A stretch of DNA of 64,000 nucleotides, taken from assembly GCA_963794155.1 (NCBI GenBank), contig CAWCCX010000006.1, positions 1 through 64,000 on the forward strand, given 5' to 3'. The notes beneath the pieces were generated by a model. It had not been told where the DNA came from. It did no database searches and saw only the letters and a program-made list of their open reading frames with translations. This document shows positions 1 to 9,822 of this stretch, piece by piece. This DNA is from Roseiarcus sp963794155 (GTDB lineage: Bacteria > Pseudomonadota > Alphaproteobacteria > Rhizobiales > Beijerinckiaceae). Each line of letters starts with the position of its first letter. The first letter of the stretch is position 1. The position numbers and the translations under genes are program-made.

Positions 1-1
1 C

Positions 2-787
2 CGTTATGGCATCGCTTGGAATGGCGGGCGCGGCATGCCGATCGCGTCAACCTTCATGTTTCTGATGGGTTGCTGCGGTGAGCCCATCCTGCGAATCCCG
101 AAGGCCAGCCTTGGATTGGGCGTCGACGAGGCGCAGGGCGACCAATTGCGGCCGCAGATCCAGTCCGACGCGGGCCTGCGCGTACTCGATTATCTGCACC
201 GGCTCACGGAGTTCTCCCCGCCTGACATTCTCGAAATGGACTGGGACCGGCGCACGATATCATTCCTTTCCGGACAGACCGCGCTCGCCTATTGCTGGAC
301 GGTGCGCGCCGCCCGATTCGAGAACGACGTCAATTCCGCAGTGAAGCGAAAAGTGCGCTACCTGCCGCAGCCGAGAGGGCCAGGCGGCGCATCCAATAAC
401 CCCATTGGCGGCTTCTTGCTCTGCATCCCTTCTAATGTGCGGTCCGAGCGGGTTGAGCTCGCCTTCGAAGCGATCGCCTGGATGACATCGCCGGAGGCGA
501 TGAAGGCGAACGTGCAGAATGGCTTTCCCGTCGCGCCTCGTTTCAGCGTCGCCGCGGATCCTGAGGCAGCGGCGACATCGCCAATCGTAAGTGTCGTAGA
601 CCGGCTGGCCAAGCGAAACCTGCTCAAGGGTTGGCCCCGCCCGCCGGTGCCCGAGTACTTGGCTCTCGAAGCCATCCTCGGCGAGGAAATCCATAGGGCG
701 CTGCGAAAAGAAACTTCCGACAAGGAAGCGCTCGAGAATGCGCAGACCCAGGCGGACCAGATCATGCGAGCGGCCGGCTACTACTGA
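2..787 (+). CDS. Extracellular solute-binding protein, family 1 (C-terminal part)
   Basis: The frame is open to the left window edge, so the N-terminus and signal peptide lie outside; 261 residues are visible. It is the C-terminal lobe of a family-1 periplasmic receptor of a carbohydrate ABC importer. Supporting marks are RYGIAWNGGRGMPIA at the edge, the segment AIAWMTSPEAM in the hinge/lobe region, and the tail PPVPEYLALEAILGEEI followed by a helical segment ending AAGYY, a common ending in these receptors. It is a different receptor family from the two Peripla_BP_4 proteins at 4250 and 13737, so its permeases and ATPase should lie to the left. About 350 bases separate it from the next large gene. 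The ligand cannot be told from sequence. Confidence 0.8.
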   Translation, partial: RYGIAWNGGRGMPIASTFMFLMGCCGEPILRIPKASLGLGVDEAQGDQLRPQIQSDAGLRVLDYLHRLTEFSPPDILEMDWDRRTISFLSGQTALAYCWTVRAARFENDVNSAVKRKVRYLPQPRGPGGASNNPIGGFLLCIPSNVRSERVELAFEAIAWMTSPEAMKANVQNGFPVAPRFSVAADPEAAATSPIVSVVDRLAKRNLLKGWPRPPVPEYLALEAILGEEIHRALRKETSDKEALENAQTQADQIMRAAGYY

Positions 788-1002
788 GACCCCAACGCAG
801 GCCATCCGTTATTTGGCGGCGGCGTGGCGAGCGGCCTGCCTAATGCGCACGGGATTTCGACCGCAATTTGTCCGTTTTGGACAAATCAGTGCGATGCCGC
901 GTGAATTAGTTTGTTAGCTTCTTTCGAACGGTCGAACAGCGCTGAAGCGCGGCTTCGATAGGCGACGCAGCGGCGATGCTGCGAGGGAGGAGTATTGAGA
1001 GA

Positions 1003-1140
1003 ATGCACGTCAGTCTCTTTTTCAAACCCTTCGCCACGTCTCCGGTGCGCCGCCCGCCAGCCCCTCCACTAGCGCGCCGGTCCGGCCGACCGCTTCTCGC
1101 GCTTCCAATCTTCATCAATTGTGACGACAAGCGGTCATGA
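1003..1140 (+). CDS. Possible 45-residue leader ORF coupled to the next gene
   Basis: This lies in the 349-base interval 788-1136, which otherwise shows no recognisable gene. An ATG at 1003 follows a purine-rich gggagg stretch and opens 45 codons; its TGA (1138-1140) overlaps the ATG of the oxidoreductase at 1137 as ATGA, the arrangement used for translational coupling. The peptide is rich in proline and arginine and matches nothing I recognise. It may be a leader peptide, a truncated gene end, or chance. Confidence 0.3.
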   Translation: MHVSLFFKPFATSPVRRPPAPPLARRSGRPLLALPIFINCDDKRS

Positions 1141-2144
1141 GCAGGCCAGTAGGGATTGCCCTCATCGGCATGGGCTGGTGGGGCAAAAAAATGCTCAACG
1201 TGCTTGAAGCGGCGCCGGCGGAGATCCGGGTGGCGCGCGCCGTCGAGCCCAACATCGAGACCGTCCGCGCGCTTTGCGCCGAAAAGGGAGTCCCGCTGAC
1301 GGCGGACTACGCAGACGCACTGGCCGACCCTCAGGTGGAAGCGGTTGTGCTGGCGACGCCTCATGCTCTGCATGGCGCCCAGATCGAGGCTGCTGTTGCG
1401 GCCAAGAAGCACGTGTTCTGCGAAAAACCGCTGGCTATGGACAAAGCCGGCGCTGAGAAGGCGGTTCGCCTCTGCAGTGATGCGAGCTTGGTCCTCGGGA
1501 TGGGGCACGAGCGGCGTTGGGAGCCCCCGATCGTCCAGCTACTGGCCAAGGCTGACTCCGGAGAAATGGGTCGGATTCATCAGATCGAAGCGAACTTCAG
1601 CCACGACAGGTTTCTGGCGCTCGACCGGGATAACTGGCGCCTGAAAGCCGACCAGGCTCCGGCCGCCGGGATGACCGCCACTGGCATCCATCTGCTCGAT
1701 CTTTCGGTGCGCCTGCTCGGCCCGGCTGAAAGCGTGTGGTGCATTTGCGAACAGCTCTCGTCCGACCTGCCGCAAGGCGACACCGTCGCCGCCTACGTCA
1801 AGTTTCGGGGCGGAGGAACATCCTATATTTCGGCCTCGCTTGCGAACCCGTTCATATCTCGTTTCGCGGTCTATGGCTCCAAACGCTGGATTGAGATTCG
1901 CGACAAGGCTCACGTCGAAGCGCCCAACGGCTGGATCGTCACGTCCGCCAAGGCGGGCGGCCCGATCATGTCGGCCGAGGTTCCCCCCGCCGAGCCAGTG
2001 AAGGATAACCTCGTTTCCTTCGCCCGCGCGGTTCGCGGCGTCGAGCGCTATCCGATCACCGCCGACCAACTCGTGAACAATATCGCATTGCTTGAGGCGG
2101 TGTTCGCATCCGCAAAGAGCGGAAAGATTGAAACCGTGGCCTGA
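1137..2144 (+). CDS. Gfo/Idh/MocA family NAD(P)-dependent oxidoreductase
   Basis: A 335-residue cytosolic dehydrogenase of the glucose-fructose oxidoreductase / inositol dehydrogenase family, which oxidises or reduces sugars and polyols with NAD(P). The Rossmann fold starts at once with IALIGMGWWGKKM (GxGxxG, residues about 6-18); the family signature CEKPLAM follows at about residue 95-101, with the catalytic-type lysine in EKP. The C-terminal substrate domain contains TGIHLLDLSVRLLG. Length is normal. The gene ends 28 bases before the alcohol dehydrogenase, consistent with one operon for uptake and oxidation of a sugar or polyol. The exact substrate is not predictable here. Confidence 0.85.
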   Translation: MSRPVGIALIGMGWWGKKMLNVLEAAPAEIRVARAVEPNIETVRALCAEKGVPLTADYADALADPQVEAVVLATPHALHGAQIEAAVAAKKHVFCEKPLAMDKAGAEKAVRLCSDASLVLGMGHERRWEPPIVQLLAKADSGEMGRIHQIEANFSHDRFLALDRDNWRLKADQAPAAGMTATGIHLLDLSVRLLGPAESVWCICEQLSSDLPQGDTVAAYVKFRGGGTSYISASLANPFISRFAVYGSKRWIEIRDKAHVEAPNGWIVTSAKAGGPIMSAEVPPAEPVKDNLVSFARAVRGVERYPITADQLVNNIALLEAVFASAKSGKIETVA

Positions 2145-2172
2145 CAGGCCGCGTTGAACAAGGGAGCCCGCG

Positions 2173-3154
2173 ATGAAAGCCCTGTTCTTCGACGAACCGA
2201 AGAAGCCGATTGTCTCGAACATCCAGTCTCCTTCGATCACCCCAAATGAAGTGATGATCCGTTCGCGTCGCGTCGGCATCTGTCATTCGGACTACGAGCT
2301 CCTTGCCGGTAAGTACATCATCCCGATTTCCTATCCGGTCATTCCCGGCCACGAGTGGGTCGGCGAGGTGGTCGAAGTCGGCAAGAACGTGACCGGTCTC
2401 CAGGTAGGCGATCGCGTGGTGGGCGAGTGCGTGATCAAGACGCCCGAGCGCATTCACCACTTCGGCTTCTCGATGGACGGCGCCAACCGCGAGTATTTCC
2501 CCGCCCGCCCCGAATGGCTCCACAAGCTGCCGGATGCGGTCGATGACGCGAAAGGCGCGCTGATCGAACCCTTCACCTGCGGCTTCTACGCCGTCCTGCG
2601 CAATGGCGCGCCTAACGCTTCCGAGACGGTCGTGGTCTCGGGCGGAGGGCCAATCGGCCTTGTTGCGGCCGCGGCTGCCATCGGCATGGGCGCGCGCGTG
2701 ATCGTCGTCGACCCGGTGCCGCTGCGTCGCGACATAGCGAAACGGTTGGGCGCCGACGCGGCCGTTGATCCATCGGCGGGCGATTCAGGCGACGCGGTGC
2801 GTGAGTTGACCCACGGTGGGGCCGACCTTGTCGTCGAGGCGTCGGGCCATTCCGCGTCGCTTGCGAGCGTCTTTGACTACGCGCGGCCAGAAGGCCGGAT
2901 CTCAATGGTCGGAATCAACATCGGAAACAAGATCCCGGCCGAACTCGGGAAGATCCAAATGAAGAACCTGACGGTGCGCGGCTGCATCGGTTCGCCCGGC
3001 GTCTGGCCTGCCGCCATCCGATTTCTCGAACGGACGGGAATCGATCTGTCGCCCATTCAGACGCATAGCCTTCCCGCTCGACGATGCAGTTAAAGCGCTC
3101 GAGCAGGGAAAGAAGCTGACCGAAGCCGTCAAAGTGACGTTGGAGATTGCCTAG
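2173..3154 (+). CDS. Zinc-dependent alcohol/polyol dehydrogenase (one-base frameshift)
   Basis: Medium-chain dehydrogenase with catalytic zinc ligands in GICHSDYE (Cys) and PGHEWVGEV (His, Glu) and a Rossmann motif VVVSGGGPIGLVAAAAA. The frame breaks near 3069-3070, where an extra C turns the normal tail FPLDDAVKALEQGKKLTEA into a premature stop at 3093; removing one base restores 326 residues ending at 3154. The loop that usually holds four structural-zinc cysteines is short and has only one cysteine (GECVIKTPERIHHFGFSMDG), so the structural zinc is probably absent. A ribosome-binding sequence (aaggga) precedes the ATG. It likely acts with the oxidoreductase upstream and the importer downstream. 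Confidence 0.8.
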
Positions 3155-3228
3155 ACTCGCGCGCCGACATGGCGCGCCTGGAAATCCGAACCGTGCGCAC
3201 AGGTTCGCAATGCCGGCAAAGCAGCCTG

Positions 3229-4237
3229 ATGAATGAAGTCGTGGACAGATCAAGCACCTTCTTTGGGCGGCGGAGGGTTTTTCCGTTCATGCTCGCGAAG
3301 GGGTTTGTGACGATCGTGATTTCAACGATCGCGCTGATCGGCATCTGTCTCCTGTTTGCGCCGTCCAGTCTGTCGCATGGCGCTCTGGAGGGAAGCCTGC
3401 CGTTTGCGGCCATCATTGCGATTGTCGGCCTGGGGCAGCTGCTGGTCGTTCAACAGGGAGGTTTTGACCTTTCGCTGGCAGGAGGCGTCTCGCTCGCGGT
3501 CGTCATATCGACACACTATCCGCAAGGAGACAACGCTCTGCTCCTCCCGGCCGTTTTGATCGCGATCGCGTGCGCGATCATGGCCGGCTTGGCGAACGGG
3601 ATTCTGGTCAGCCTCTTCAGCCTCAACGCCATTGTCGCGACTATCGGCGTGAACGCTCTGCTATATGGGGCCGTCTTCGCTGTTTCCGGCGGCGTGCCCA
3701 AAACAACAACCAACTTGTTGGCCGCAATCGCTGGCGGCCGCGCATTCGGGCTTCCAAATTCCCTCTATTTCGCGTTGGCCGCGTTGCTGGTGGTTTCATT
3801 CATCTTGAAAAAGTCTGCGGCTGGAAGGCGTTTCGAAGCGATCGGCGCAAACCCATTGGCTGCCCAGGCCGCGGGACTTCGGGTGAAGCTTCATCAGCTT
3901 TTGGCCTATGTCTATGCCCAGCTCCTCTATTGCATTGCTGGCCTGCTCTGTGGCCGGCATCACTCGTGAACCCACAGCATTCCAAGGCGATTCCCTGCTT
4001 TTGCCTTCGGTTGCTGTTGTCGTTCTCGGTGGAACGTCGCTGCTCGGTGGTCGTGGTTTTCCGATCTCGACCGTCATTGCTTCGTTCTTCCTGAACCAGT
4101 TGAGCCAATTCGCACTCGCAGTTGGTGTGCCGTATTCGGCTCAAACCATCATCCAGGCTTTGGCCTTGGGTTTTGGTATCGGCGTCTACTCTATCCGGTG
4201 GACGGCAAACATGAACAGGCAAACTAAACCTGTGTAA
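3229..4237 (+). CDS. Ribose-type sugar ABC transporter permease (one-base frameshift)
   Basis: RbsC-like inner-membrane permease (BPD_transp_2 family), about 335 residues once one extra base near 3946-3950 is removed. The broken frame reads IAGLLCGRHHS and stops; the next frame continues VAGITREPTAFQGD and carries the conserved segment VVLGGTSLLGGRGF, typical of this family. Several hydrophobic helices are visible, and QQGGFDLSLAGGVSL is the usual early loop. The start is uncertain: 3169 and 3229 are both in frame; I prefer 3229 because the extra 20 residues do not resemble the family. The gene ends 12 bases before its binding protein. It should pair with the ATPase-permease fusion at 5399. 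Confidence 0.8.
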
Positions 4238-4249
4238 GTGGAGGAAAAA

Positions 4250-5317
4250 ATGAAATTCTCGAACAGGCAAAAACTAGCGCTCACCGCGGCGGCGACAGCC
4301 ATCGCCCTTGGGTGCTCCAATTTGGCTCAGGCCGAAACTCCGTCATGGTGCGGCCCGAAGAAAGCGACAATTGCTTTGCTCGACGGCTATGGCGGCAACA
4401 GCTGGCGCCAGGTGACGACCGCTTCCGGCAAGGAGGAAGCCCTCAAGTGCCCCAGTATCACGAAGTACGAATATGCTGACGGCCAGGGCGACACCCAAAA
4501 GTCGATTTCCGACATCAAGGCGATGGCCGCCAAAGGCATCGACGCGCTGGTTGTCTTCCCTGACGCCGGACAGGCGATGCTGCCCGCGATAACCAGCGTC
4601 TACAAGTCGGGCAAAGTCATTGTGCCTTACCGCGTCGAAGCCGGGGGTCAGGCCGGCGTGAACTACACCAAGTTCATCGGCACCGATTTCGTGAATGACG
4701 GCCAGAACTGGGGCAACTGGATCAAGAGCGTGCTGCCTCAAGGCGGCAACCTTCTGTTCTTGAGCGGCCCTGCGGGCAACAGCCAGGGGCTCGACGAGCT
4801 TAAGGGGCTGAAGTCTGTGCTTGGACCCGAATACAAGTTCATCAACCCCGAGCCCTTCGATGTGACGAACTGGGATCCTGCGTTGACGCAAAAAGTTCTG
4901 ACGGCCGAAATCGCCAAGAACAACAAGATCGACGTCATCGTTTCTGATTTCGGGCCGTCGCTGGTCGGCGCGCTTCCGCTGTTCAAGCAGTCCGGTCGGT
5001 CGATCCCGGCGCTCGCCACATCTGACGGCAATTCACTGGGCTGCTTGTGGGCCGACGTCCATCAGGACAACCCGGACTTCAAGCTATTCACCGTCTCAAC
5101 CGAAAACGACAACGTTCGCCTGGCCGTGCAATGGGCGGTCGCAGCGGTGACTGGCGGCACGCCGCCTACAGCGGAAACGTTCAAGGGCCCTGTCTTTGAA
5201 AATTCCGTGACTGGCGCGCCTCATGCGGTCCAGTGCCGCAAGGATCTCCCGGGTCAAATCTATTTGTCGGCCGAGCTGTCTCCGGAAGAACAGACGAAAG
5301 CGGTCAGCACCAAGTAG
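4250..5317 (+). CDS. Periplasmic sugar-binding protein, Peripla_BP_4 type (cassette 1)
   Basis: A 355-residue binding protein. The ATG at 4250 follows gtggagg and starts a signal peptide: basic MKFSNRQK, hydrophobic core, cleavage near NLAQA-ET. Mature-domain marks are LLDGYGGNSWRQ, the first-lobe pattern SISDIKAMAAKGIDALVVF and NWDPALTQKVLTAEIAK. It is clearly paralogous to the protein at 13737 (shared GWGGN/GYGGN, SDIK, NWDPALxQKV and CLWxD blocks). Cysteine pairs (WCGPKK and LKCPSI) are conserved in both and may form a disulfide. A strong stem-loop follows at 5329, which would favour high expression of this receptor over the downstream ATPase gene. Confidence 0.88.
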   Translation: MKFSNRQKLALTAAATAIALGCSNLAQAETPSWCGPKKATIALLDGYGGNSWRQVTTASGKEEALKCPSITKYEYADGQGDTQKSISDIKAMAAKGIDALVVFPDAGQAMLPAITSVYKSGKVIVPYRVEAGGQAGVNYTKFIGTDFVNDGQNWGNWIKSVLPQGGNLLFLSGPAGNSQGLDELKGLKSVLGPEYKFINPEPFDVTNWDPALTQKVLTAEIAKNNKIDVIVSDFGPSLVGALPLFKQSGRSIPALATSDGNSLGCLWADVHQDNPDFKLFTVSTENDNVRLAVQWAVAAVTGGTPPTAETFKGPVFENSVTGAPHAVQCRKDLPGQIYLSAELSPEEQTKAVSTK

Positions 5318-5328
5318 CATCGCACGTG

Positions 5329-5354
5329 CCCCGGAGGCAAAATAGCCTCCGGGG
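5329..5354 (+). terminator. Stem-loop between binding-protein and ATPase genes
   Basis: Perfect 10-base inverted repeat CCCCGGAGGC / GCCTCCGGGG around a 6-base AAAATA loop, followed 6 bases later by five T residues. It is an intrinsic-terminator or RNA-stabilising hairpin 11 bases after the stop of the binding protein. Placed inside the operon, it probably acts as a partial terminator. Confidence 0.75.
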
Positions 5355-5398
5355 AGCGACCTTTTTGGCAAGTGCCGGATGTGGGTGTCTTAAGCGGA

Positions 5399-7922
5399 AT
5401 GCTCACCGTGAATGTTCGTAGTGACGAATCTCGTCTAGCTGGCGCGCCGGCGCATGGTGACACGACGATCCGGTTGTCCAACATTTCAAAATTCTATTCA
5501 GGCGTTCCCGCGCTGCTCGATGTAAGCGCTGAGTTCTACGAGGGCGAGGTTCACGCGATCCTCGGCGAGAACGGGGCCGGCAAGTCAACCCTCATCAATA
5601 TCATTTCCGGCGCCCTACAGCCAGAACTGGGCGTGATCGAATTCGAGGGGAGTCGGGTTTCCTCGATGTCGCCGGAAACCGCCGCGTCGTTGGGCATATC
5701 GATTTCCTTTCAGCACCCGGCTGTGCTCGACGATCTCTCGGTGCTTGGAGAATTTCCAGGTCGCTCTTCCTCCGTCGTTGTTTGTCGGAAAGTCCGCACA
5801 GACCGTTGCACGAAATGCGCTCGACGCAGTCGGCCTGCGCCTCCCGTTGCGAACGCGCGCCGATGCGCTGACGGTCGCCCAAAAGCACTTGCTCGAAATC
5901 GCCAAAGCTTTGGCGATCAAGCCGAAGGTGCTGATCCTCGACGAGCCAACGGCTTCCCTCGATCAAGCGGCGACCGATATGCTTTTTGACCGCATAAGGG
6001 AGGTGGTCAGGACAGGAACGTCGGTGATCTACATCACCCATCGCCTCGCGGAATTGCGTCAGATCGCCCAACGGGTCACGGTTCTTCGCGACGGTCGGGT
6101 TCAAGGCGTGAGGCTGGTCAACGAGGTAAGCGACGCCGAGCTTCTAAGCATGATCGTCGGGCGAACGCTGGGGTCGACGTTCCCGCAGAAGTCTCAAAAT
6201 GTCTCGAAGGACATCAACTTTGCGGTCGAGTCGTTTAGCGGCAAGAGATTTACGGATGTGAGCTTTGAAGTGTCGCGGGGCCAAATCGTGGGCGTCGCCG
6301 GTGTGGCGGGCAACGGCCAATCCGAGTTAATGCGCGCGCTGGCGGGCCTCCAACAATCCAAAGGCGCGATTCAACTCAATGGCCGCGCCCTCGATCATAG
6401 CGACCTTTTGCGCGAAGCAGCATTCATGCCTTCGGATCGGCATACCGAAGGTTTGGCCGCAAGCCTGACGGTGCGCGAGAACGCGACATTTGCCGCTCTG
6501 GACAGGTTTGCCGCGTATGGACTGCTCAGCCGAAAGAGAGAAGTTGAACAGGTCGCGACGACGTTCAAGTCGCTGGCGGTCAAGACGGCGAGCCTGGAAG
6601 CTCCGATCCTATCGCTTTCCGGCGGCAATCAACAAAAGGTCGTAATGGCCCGCGCCTTGCTGTCGGAACCCAAACTTATCGTCGCCGACGAACCGACCCA
6701 GGGAGTCGATGTTGGCGCGCGCGCTGAGATCTATCGTATTTTGCGCGAAGTATCGAGTTCGGGCACGCCAGTCATCGTCAATTCTTCGGACGCGGCGGAG
6801 CTTGAAGGGTTGTGCGACCAAGTCATTGTCATGTCGCGGGGGCGCGTCGTCGCAAAGCTGAGCGGCGACGAAGTCTTGGAGGCCAGGATCGTCGCCGCCG
6901 CTGTCAAAGCCGACACCCACGTCGGCGACTCCGGCTTGCAGGACCGCGTCGCTTCGAGGAGCAGCGGATGGCGGCACTTTCTGCAATCGGACAACGCGCC
7001 AGCCGTTCCCCTGGCTCTTGTCACCAGTCTGCTCGGGCTCTACGTTTTCGGCCAAAATCCCAACTTTCTGTCGGCGTTCAATATCTCCAACATCCTCCTG
7101 TTGGCGACCGCGTTGGGCTTCATCGCGCTCGGGCAAACCGTCGCGCTGTTGATGGGTGGAATTGACTTGTCGGTTGGCCCGCTCGCGGGTTTTCTGGTCG
7201 TGGTCGCCTCGTTCTTCGTGAACGATGGCAAGTCTCCATCGGTGATCGCCGCAGGCTTCCTCTTGATGTTCGGCGGCGCGTTCGTCGTCGGCGCGATCAA
7301 CGGACTTCTCATAAGATTTGCGAATTTCACTGCGATTGCCGCGACGCTGGCGATGTATATCGGCCTTCAGGGGATGAGCTTCCTGTTGCGTGATGGCCCG
7401 GGCGGATACATCAACGCCGCTGTCGCTGACGTCATCAACAGGCTGTATGGGCCGATACCCCTGGCGTTTCTGGTCTTGGTCGCTTTCGCCGTTGCGGGCG
7501 AATACGCGTTGCGGAGCTCGCGGCTCGGCTGGCAGCTTCGGGCGATAGGCTCCGATGAGGAATCGGCGCGGCGGATCGGCGTTCGGATCGATCGCACGTT
7601 CGTCGCCGGCTATATCGCTTCGTCGCTGTTGACGGCGTTTGGCGCCGTCATGCTGTTCGGCCAGATCGGGGTCGGCGATCCCAGGCAAGGCGCGAACTAT
7701 ACGCTGTCGAGCATCACCGCGGTCGTGCTTGGCGGAACGAGCCTGCGCGGCGGACGTGGAACGTTCATCGGCACAGTGCTCGGCGCGCTCCTACTGACGG
7801 AAGTTCTCAATGCCGCCACCTTTCTTGGTCTGTCTGAAACCTATCAATACGTGTTTCAAGGCATTCTCGTCCTGATCGCCGCCCTGATTTATTCGACGGT
7901 GCGTGGGCGGGGCCCAGCTTGA
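5399..7922 (+). CDS. Fused sugar ABC ATPase-permease (RbsA-RbsC type, one-base frameshift)
   Basis: About 840 residues when one extra G near 5748 is removed. Order: first nucleotide-binding domain with Walker A GENGAGKST and Walker B VLILDEPTASLD; second ATPase domain with degenerate Walker A GVAGNGQSE, signature LSGGNQQKVVMARAL and Walker B LIVADEPTQGVD; then, from about residue 530, a complete RbsC-like permease with LMGGIDLSVGPLAG and VVLGGTSLRGGRGTF. ATPase and permease are normally separate proteins in this transporter class. The separate permease at 3229 would give a heterodimeric channel. The ATG at 5399 is preferred to the GTG at 5372 because agcgga precedes it. A second fusion of the same design lies at 16094. 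Confidence 0.85.
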
Positions 7923-8043
7923 AACGATGTGACGCAGATCGGGAGATCACATGACGAAGCGCGGAGGTCGCAAGCTTAGGACGCCGAGGGGTTTCGAAGG
8001 CCGTGGCGTCAGACGAAAATAAGCTAATGGGACGGAGGGAAAT

Positions 8044-9099
8044 TTGGCTTCGAGCGTGACTGACAATCCAAAGATTGCCTTCGTTGGAACAGGCGCTCAA
8101 GGAGCCTCGATCGGCGCCGACTTCGCTTTGGCGGGATTCGACGTGACCTTTATCGAGCAGTGGCCCGCCCATGTCGAAGCCATCCGCGAGAAGGGCATTA
8201 CGGTCAATCTGCCGGCGCGAACGATCAACGCCAGAGTGCCGGCGCTGCATTTCTGCCAGGTCGCCGAGATAAAGGAAAAATTCGACCTCATCTTTCTCGT
8301 CGTCAAGGCCTATGACACGAAGTGGGTGACCCAGATGGTTGAGCCTATTCTGGCGCGGGACGGATTTGTCATCGGTCTTCAGAATGGCATGACGCATTTG
8401 GATATCGCATCCGTGGTTGGCGCCGAGAGGACGATTGGCGCCGTCATCGAGATTGCTTCCAATATGTTCGTCCCAGGTATCACCAATCGGCAGAACGACC
8501 AGGAAGAGTCCTGGTTCGCGCTCGGGGCGGTGGATCCCGATCAGCAATATCGAATTGAAGATGTCGCCAAGCTTCTTCGATGCTCCGGCCGGGTCGAGGT
8601 GACGAGCGACATCAAGTCGTGCAAGTGGATGAAACTGGTTGTCAACGCCGCCGAACTGATTCCGTCAGCCATTCTCAACTTGCCGCTCGGCGACGCGGCG
8701 CGCTTCCCCGGCTTTCTCGAAGTGATGCGACAGGCGGGTTACGAGGCGATGCAGGCGGCGCTGCTGGATGGGGCCTCGATCATTCCGATCATCGGGTTGC
8801 CGCCCATTACGACGAACGATCCCGAGCGCTACGTCGACCGGATTTTCGACGAGGTGCTGCAGACGTTTTCCAGGCCCGACACGCTTACGTGTTCTTTGCA
8901 GGATTGGCGCAAGGGGCGCCGCGCGGAAATCGACGAAGTCAACGGATACGCCGTCGACATTCTGCGCAAGCATGGCCACGAAGCCCGGATCAATCAGCGC
9001 GTCATCGAAATCGCGTTCGAAATCGAAAAGGGGACATTGGAAGCCGATCCGAAAAACGCGCCGGCGCTCATCGAATGCCTCGCCGCAGCGCGTTCATAG
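8044..9099 (+). CDS. Ketopantoate reductase-like oxidoreductase (ApbA/PanE family)
   Basis: A 351-residue NAD(P)H-dependent 2-oxo acid reductase of the ApbA/PanE fold. The N-terminal Rossmann motif is IAFVGTGAQGASIGADFALAG, shown here as GTGAQGASIG; LIFLVVKAYDT and LQNGMTHLD match the family's nucleotide and substrate loops, and KWMKLVVNAAEL carries the usual catalytic lysine helix. The start is TTG at 8044, supported by cggaggg 4-10 bases upstream; a GTG at 8056 is the alternative. It lies 121 bases after the transporter and is probably part of the same catabolic unit. Because it is not near panB/panC, a role in substrate catabolism is more likely than pantothenate synthesis. A deleted relative is at 11789. 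Confidence 0.8.
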   Translation: MASSVTDNPKIAFVGTGAQGASIGADFALAGFDVTFIEQWPAHVEAIREKGITVNLPARTINARVPALHFCQVAEIKEKFDLIFLVVKAYDTKWVTQMVEPILARDGFVIGLQNGMTHLDIASVVGAERTIGAVIEIASNMFVPGITNRQNDQEESWFALGAVDPDQQYRIEDVAKLLRCSGRVEVTSDIKSCKWMKLVVNAAELIPSAILNLPLGDAARFPGFLEVMRQAGYEAMQAALLDGASIIPIIGLPPITTNDPERYVDRIFDEVLQTFSRPDTLTCSLQDWRKGRRAEIDEVNGYAVDILRKHGHEARINQRVIEIAFEIEKGTLEADPKNAPALIECLAAARS

Positions 9100-9273
9100 G
9101 TGCGGCGCCGCCCACGGAAGCCCTCGGCGCCGCTACGTTCCCGGGATGTCGCAAGTGCGCCAGTATAGCGTTCAGGTTGTCCTCGTCGTCATCGCGGCCC
9201 TCATCGACTTGCCGGTCCGCCGGCGCGCCGCGGCGTGAGCGTTTCACAGCAGTCAGCTTTGCAGGATAGCGTC

Positions 9274-9786
9274 ATGGCAGAACGAATATACGGCATGCAT
9301 CATATCGGGATCACCGTACCTGATATCGAACAGGGCATCGCCTTTTTCGAGGCCGTCTTCGGTGCAGTGACGGTGTTCCGGACCGGCCCTTTCAATGTCG
9401 ATGAGGCCTTCATGCAGCGCAAGCTCGGCGCAGCGCCACACACGCGGATTCGTGATCTCGTCTTCCTGCGCTGTGGCGATGGCCCGAGTGTCGAACTCTT
9501 CGAATATAGTGGCGAGGACAGCACCGCGCGTCCCAAACGCGTTTCCGAAGTCGGCGGCACGCATCTTTGCTTCGAGGTCGACGACGTTTTTGCATCCGCC
9601 GAGCGGCTGCGGGCCAAGGGGATCGAATTTCTCGAGGGTCCCAACACTGTCGAAGAGGGGCCGCTCGCCGGCTTCAACTGGATCTATCTCAATACGCCCT
9701 GGGGCCAGTCATTGGAAATCGCGAGCTTTTCCTCGCTCGGCTACGAAAAGAACACGCCGCAACGGTTGTGGCGGGCGAAGGCATAG
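9274..9786 (+). CDS. VOC (glyoxalase/bleomycin resistance) family protein
   Basis: A 170-residue single-domain vicinal-oxygen-chelate protein. GMHHIGITVPDIEQGIAFFE at the start supplies the first metal-ligand His; LVFLRCGDGPSVELFEY supplies a Glu, and GGTHLCFEVDDV a second His, followed by WGQSLEIASF with a final Glu. These are the positions expected of a functional metal site. VOC enzymes include glyoxalases, epimerases, dioxygenases and fosfomycin-resistance proteins; the substrate is unknown. The ATG at 9274 is chosen because the fold starts immediately after it. The stop is followed 36 bases later by the convergent FAD oxidoreductase. Confidence 0.8.
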   Translation: MAERIYGMHHIGITVPDIEQGIAFFEAVFGAVTVFRTGPFNVDEAFMQRKLGAAPHTRIRDLVFLRCGDGPSVELFEYSGEDSTARPKRVSEVGGTHLCFEVDDVFASAERLRAKGIEFLEGPNTVEEGPLAGFNWIYLNTPWGQSLEIASFSSLGYEKNTPQRLWRAKA

Positions 9787-9822
9787 CGGGTTCCTGCGGT
9801 CGACCAACGAAAGGCCTTGTGA

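Noticed and set aside
6609..7688. A 359-codon minus-strand frame
   Set aside because: Antisense to the ATPase-permease fusion; composition is typical of a shadow frame.
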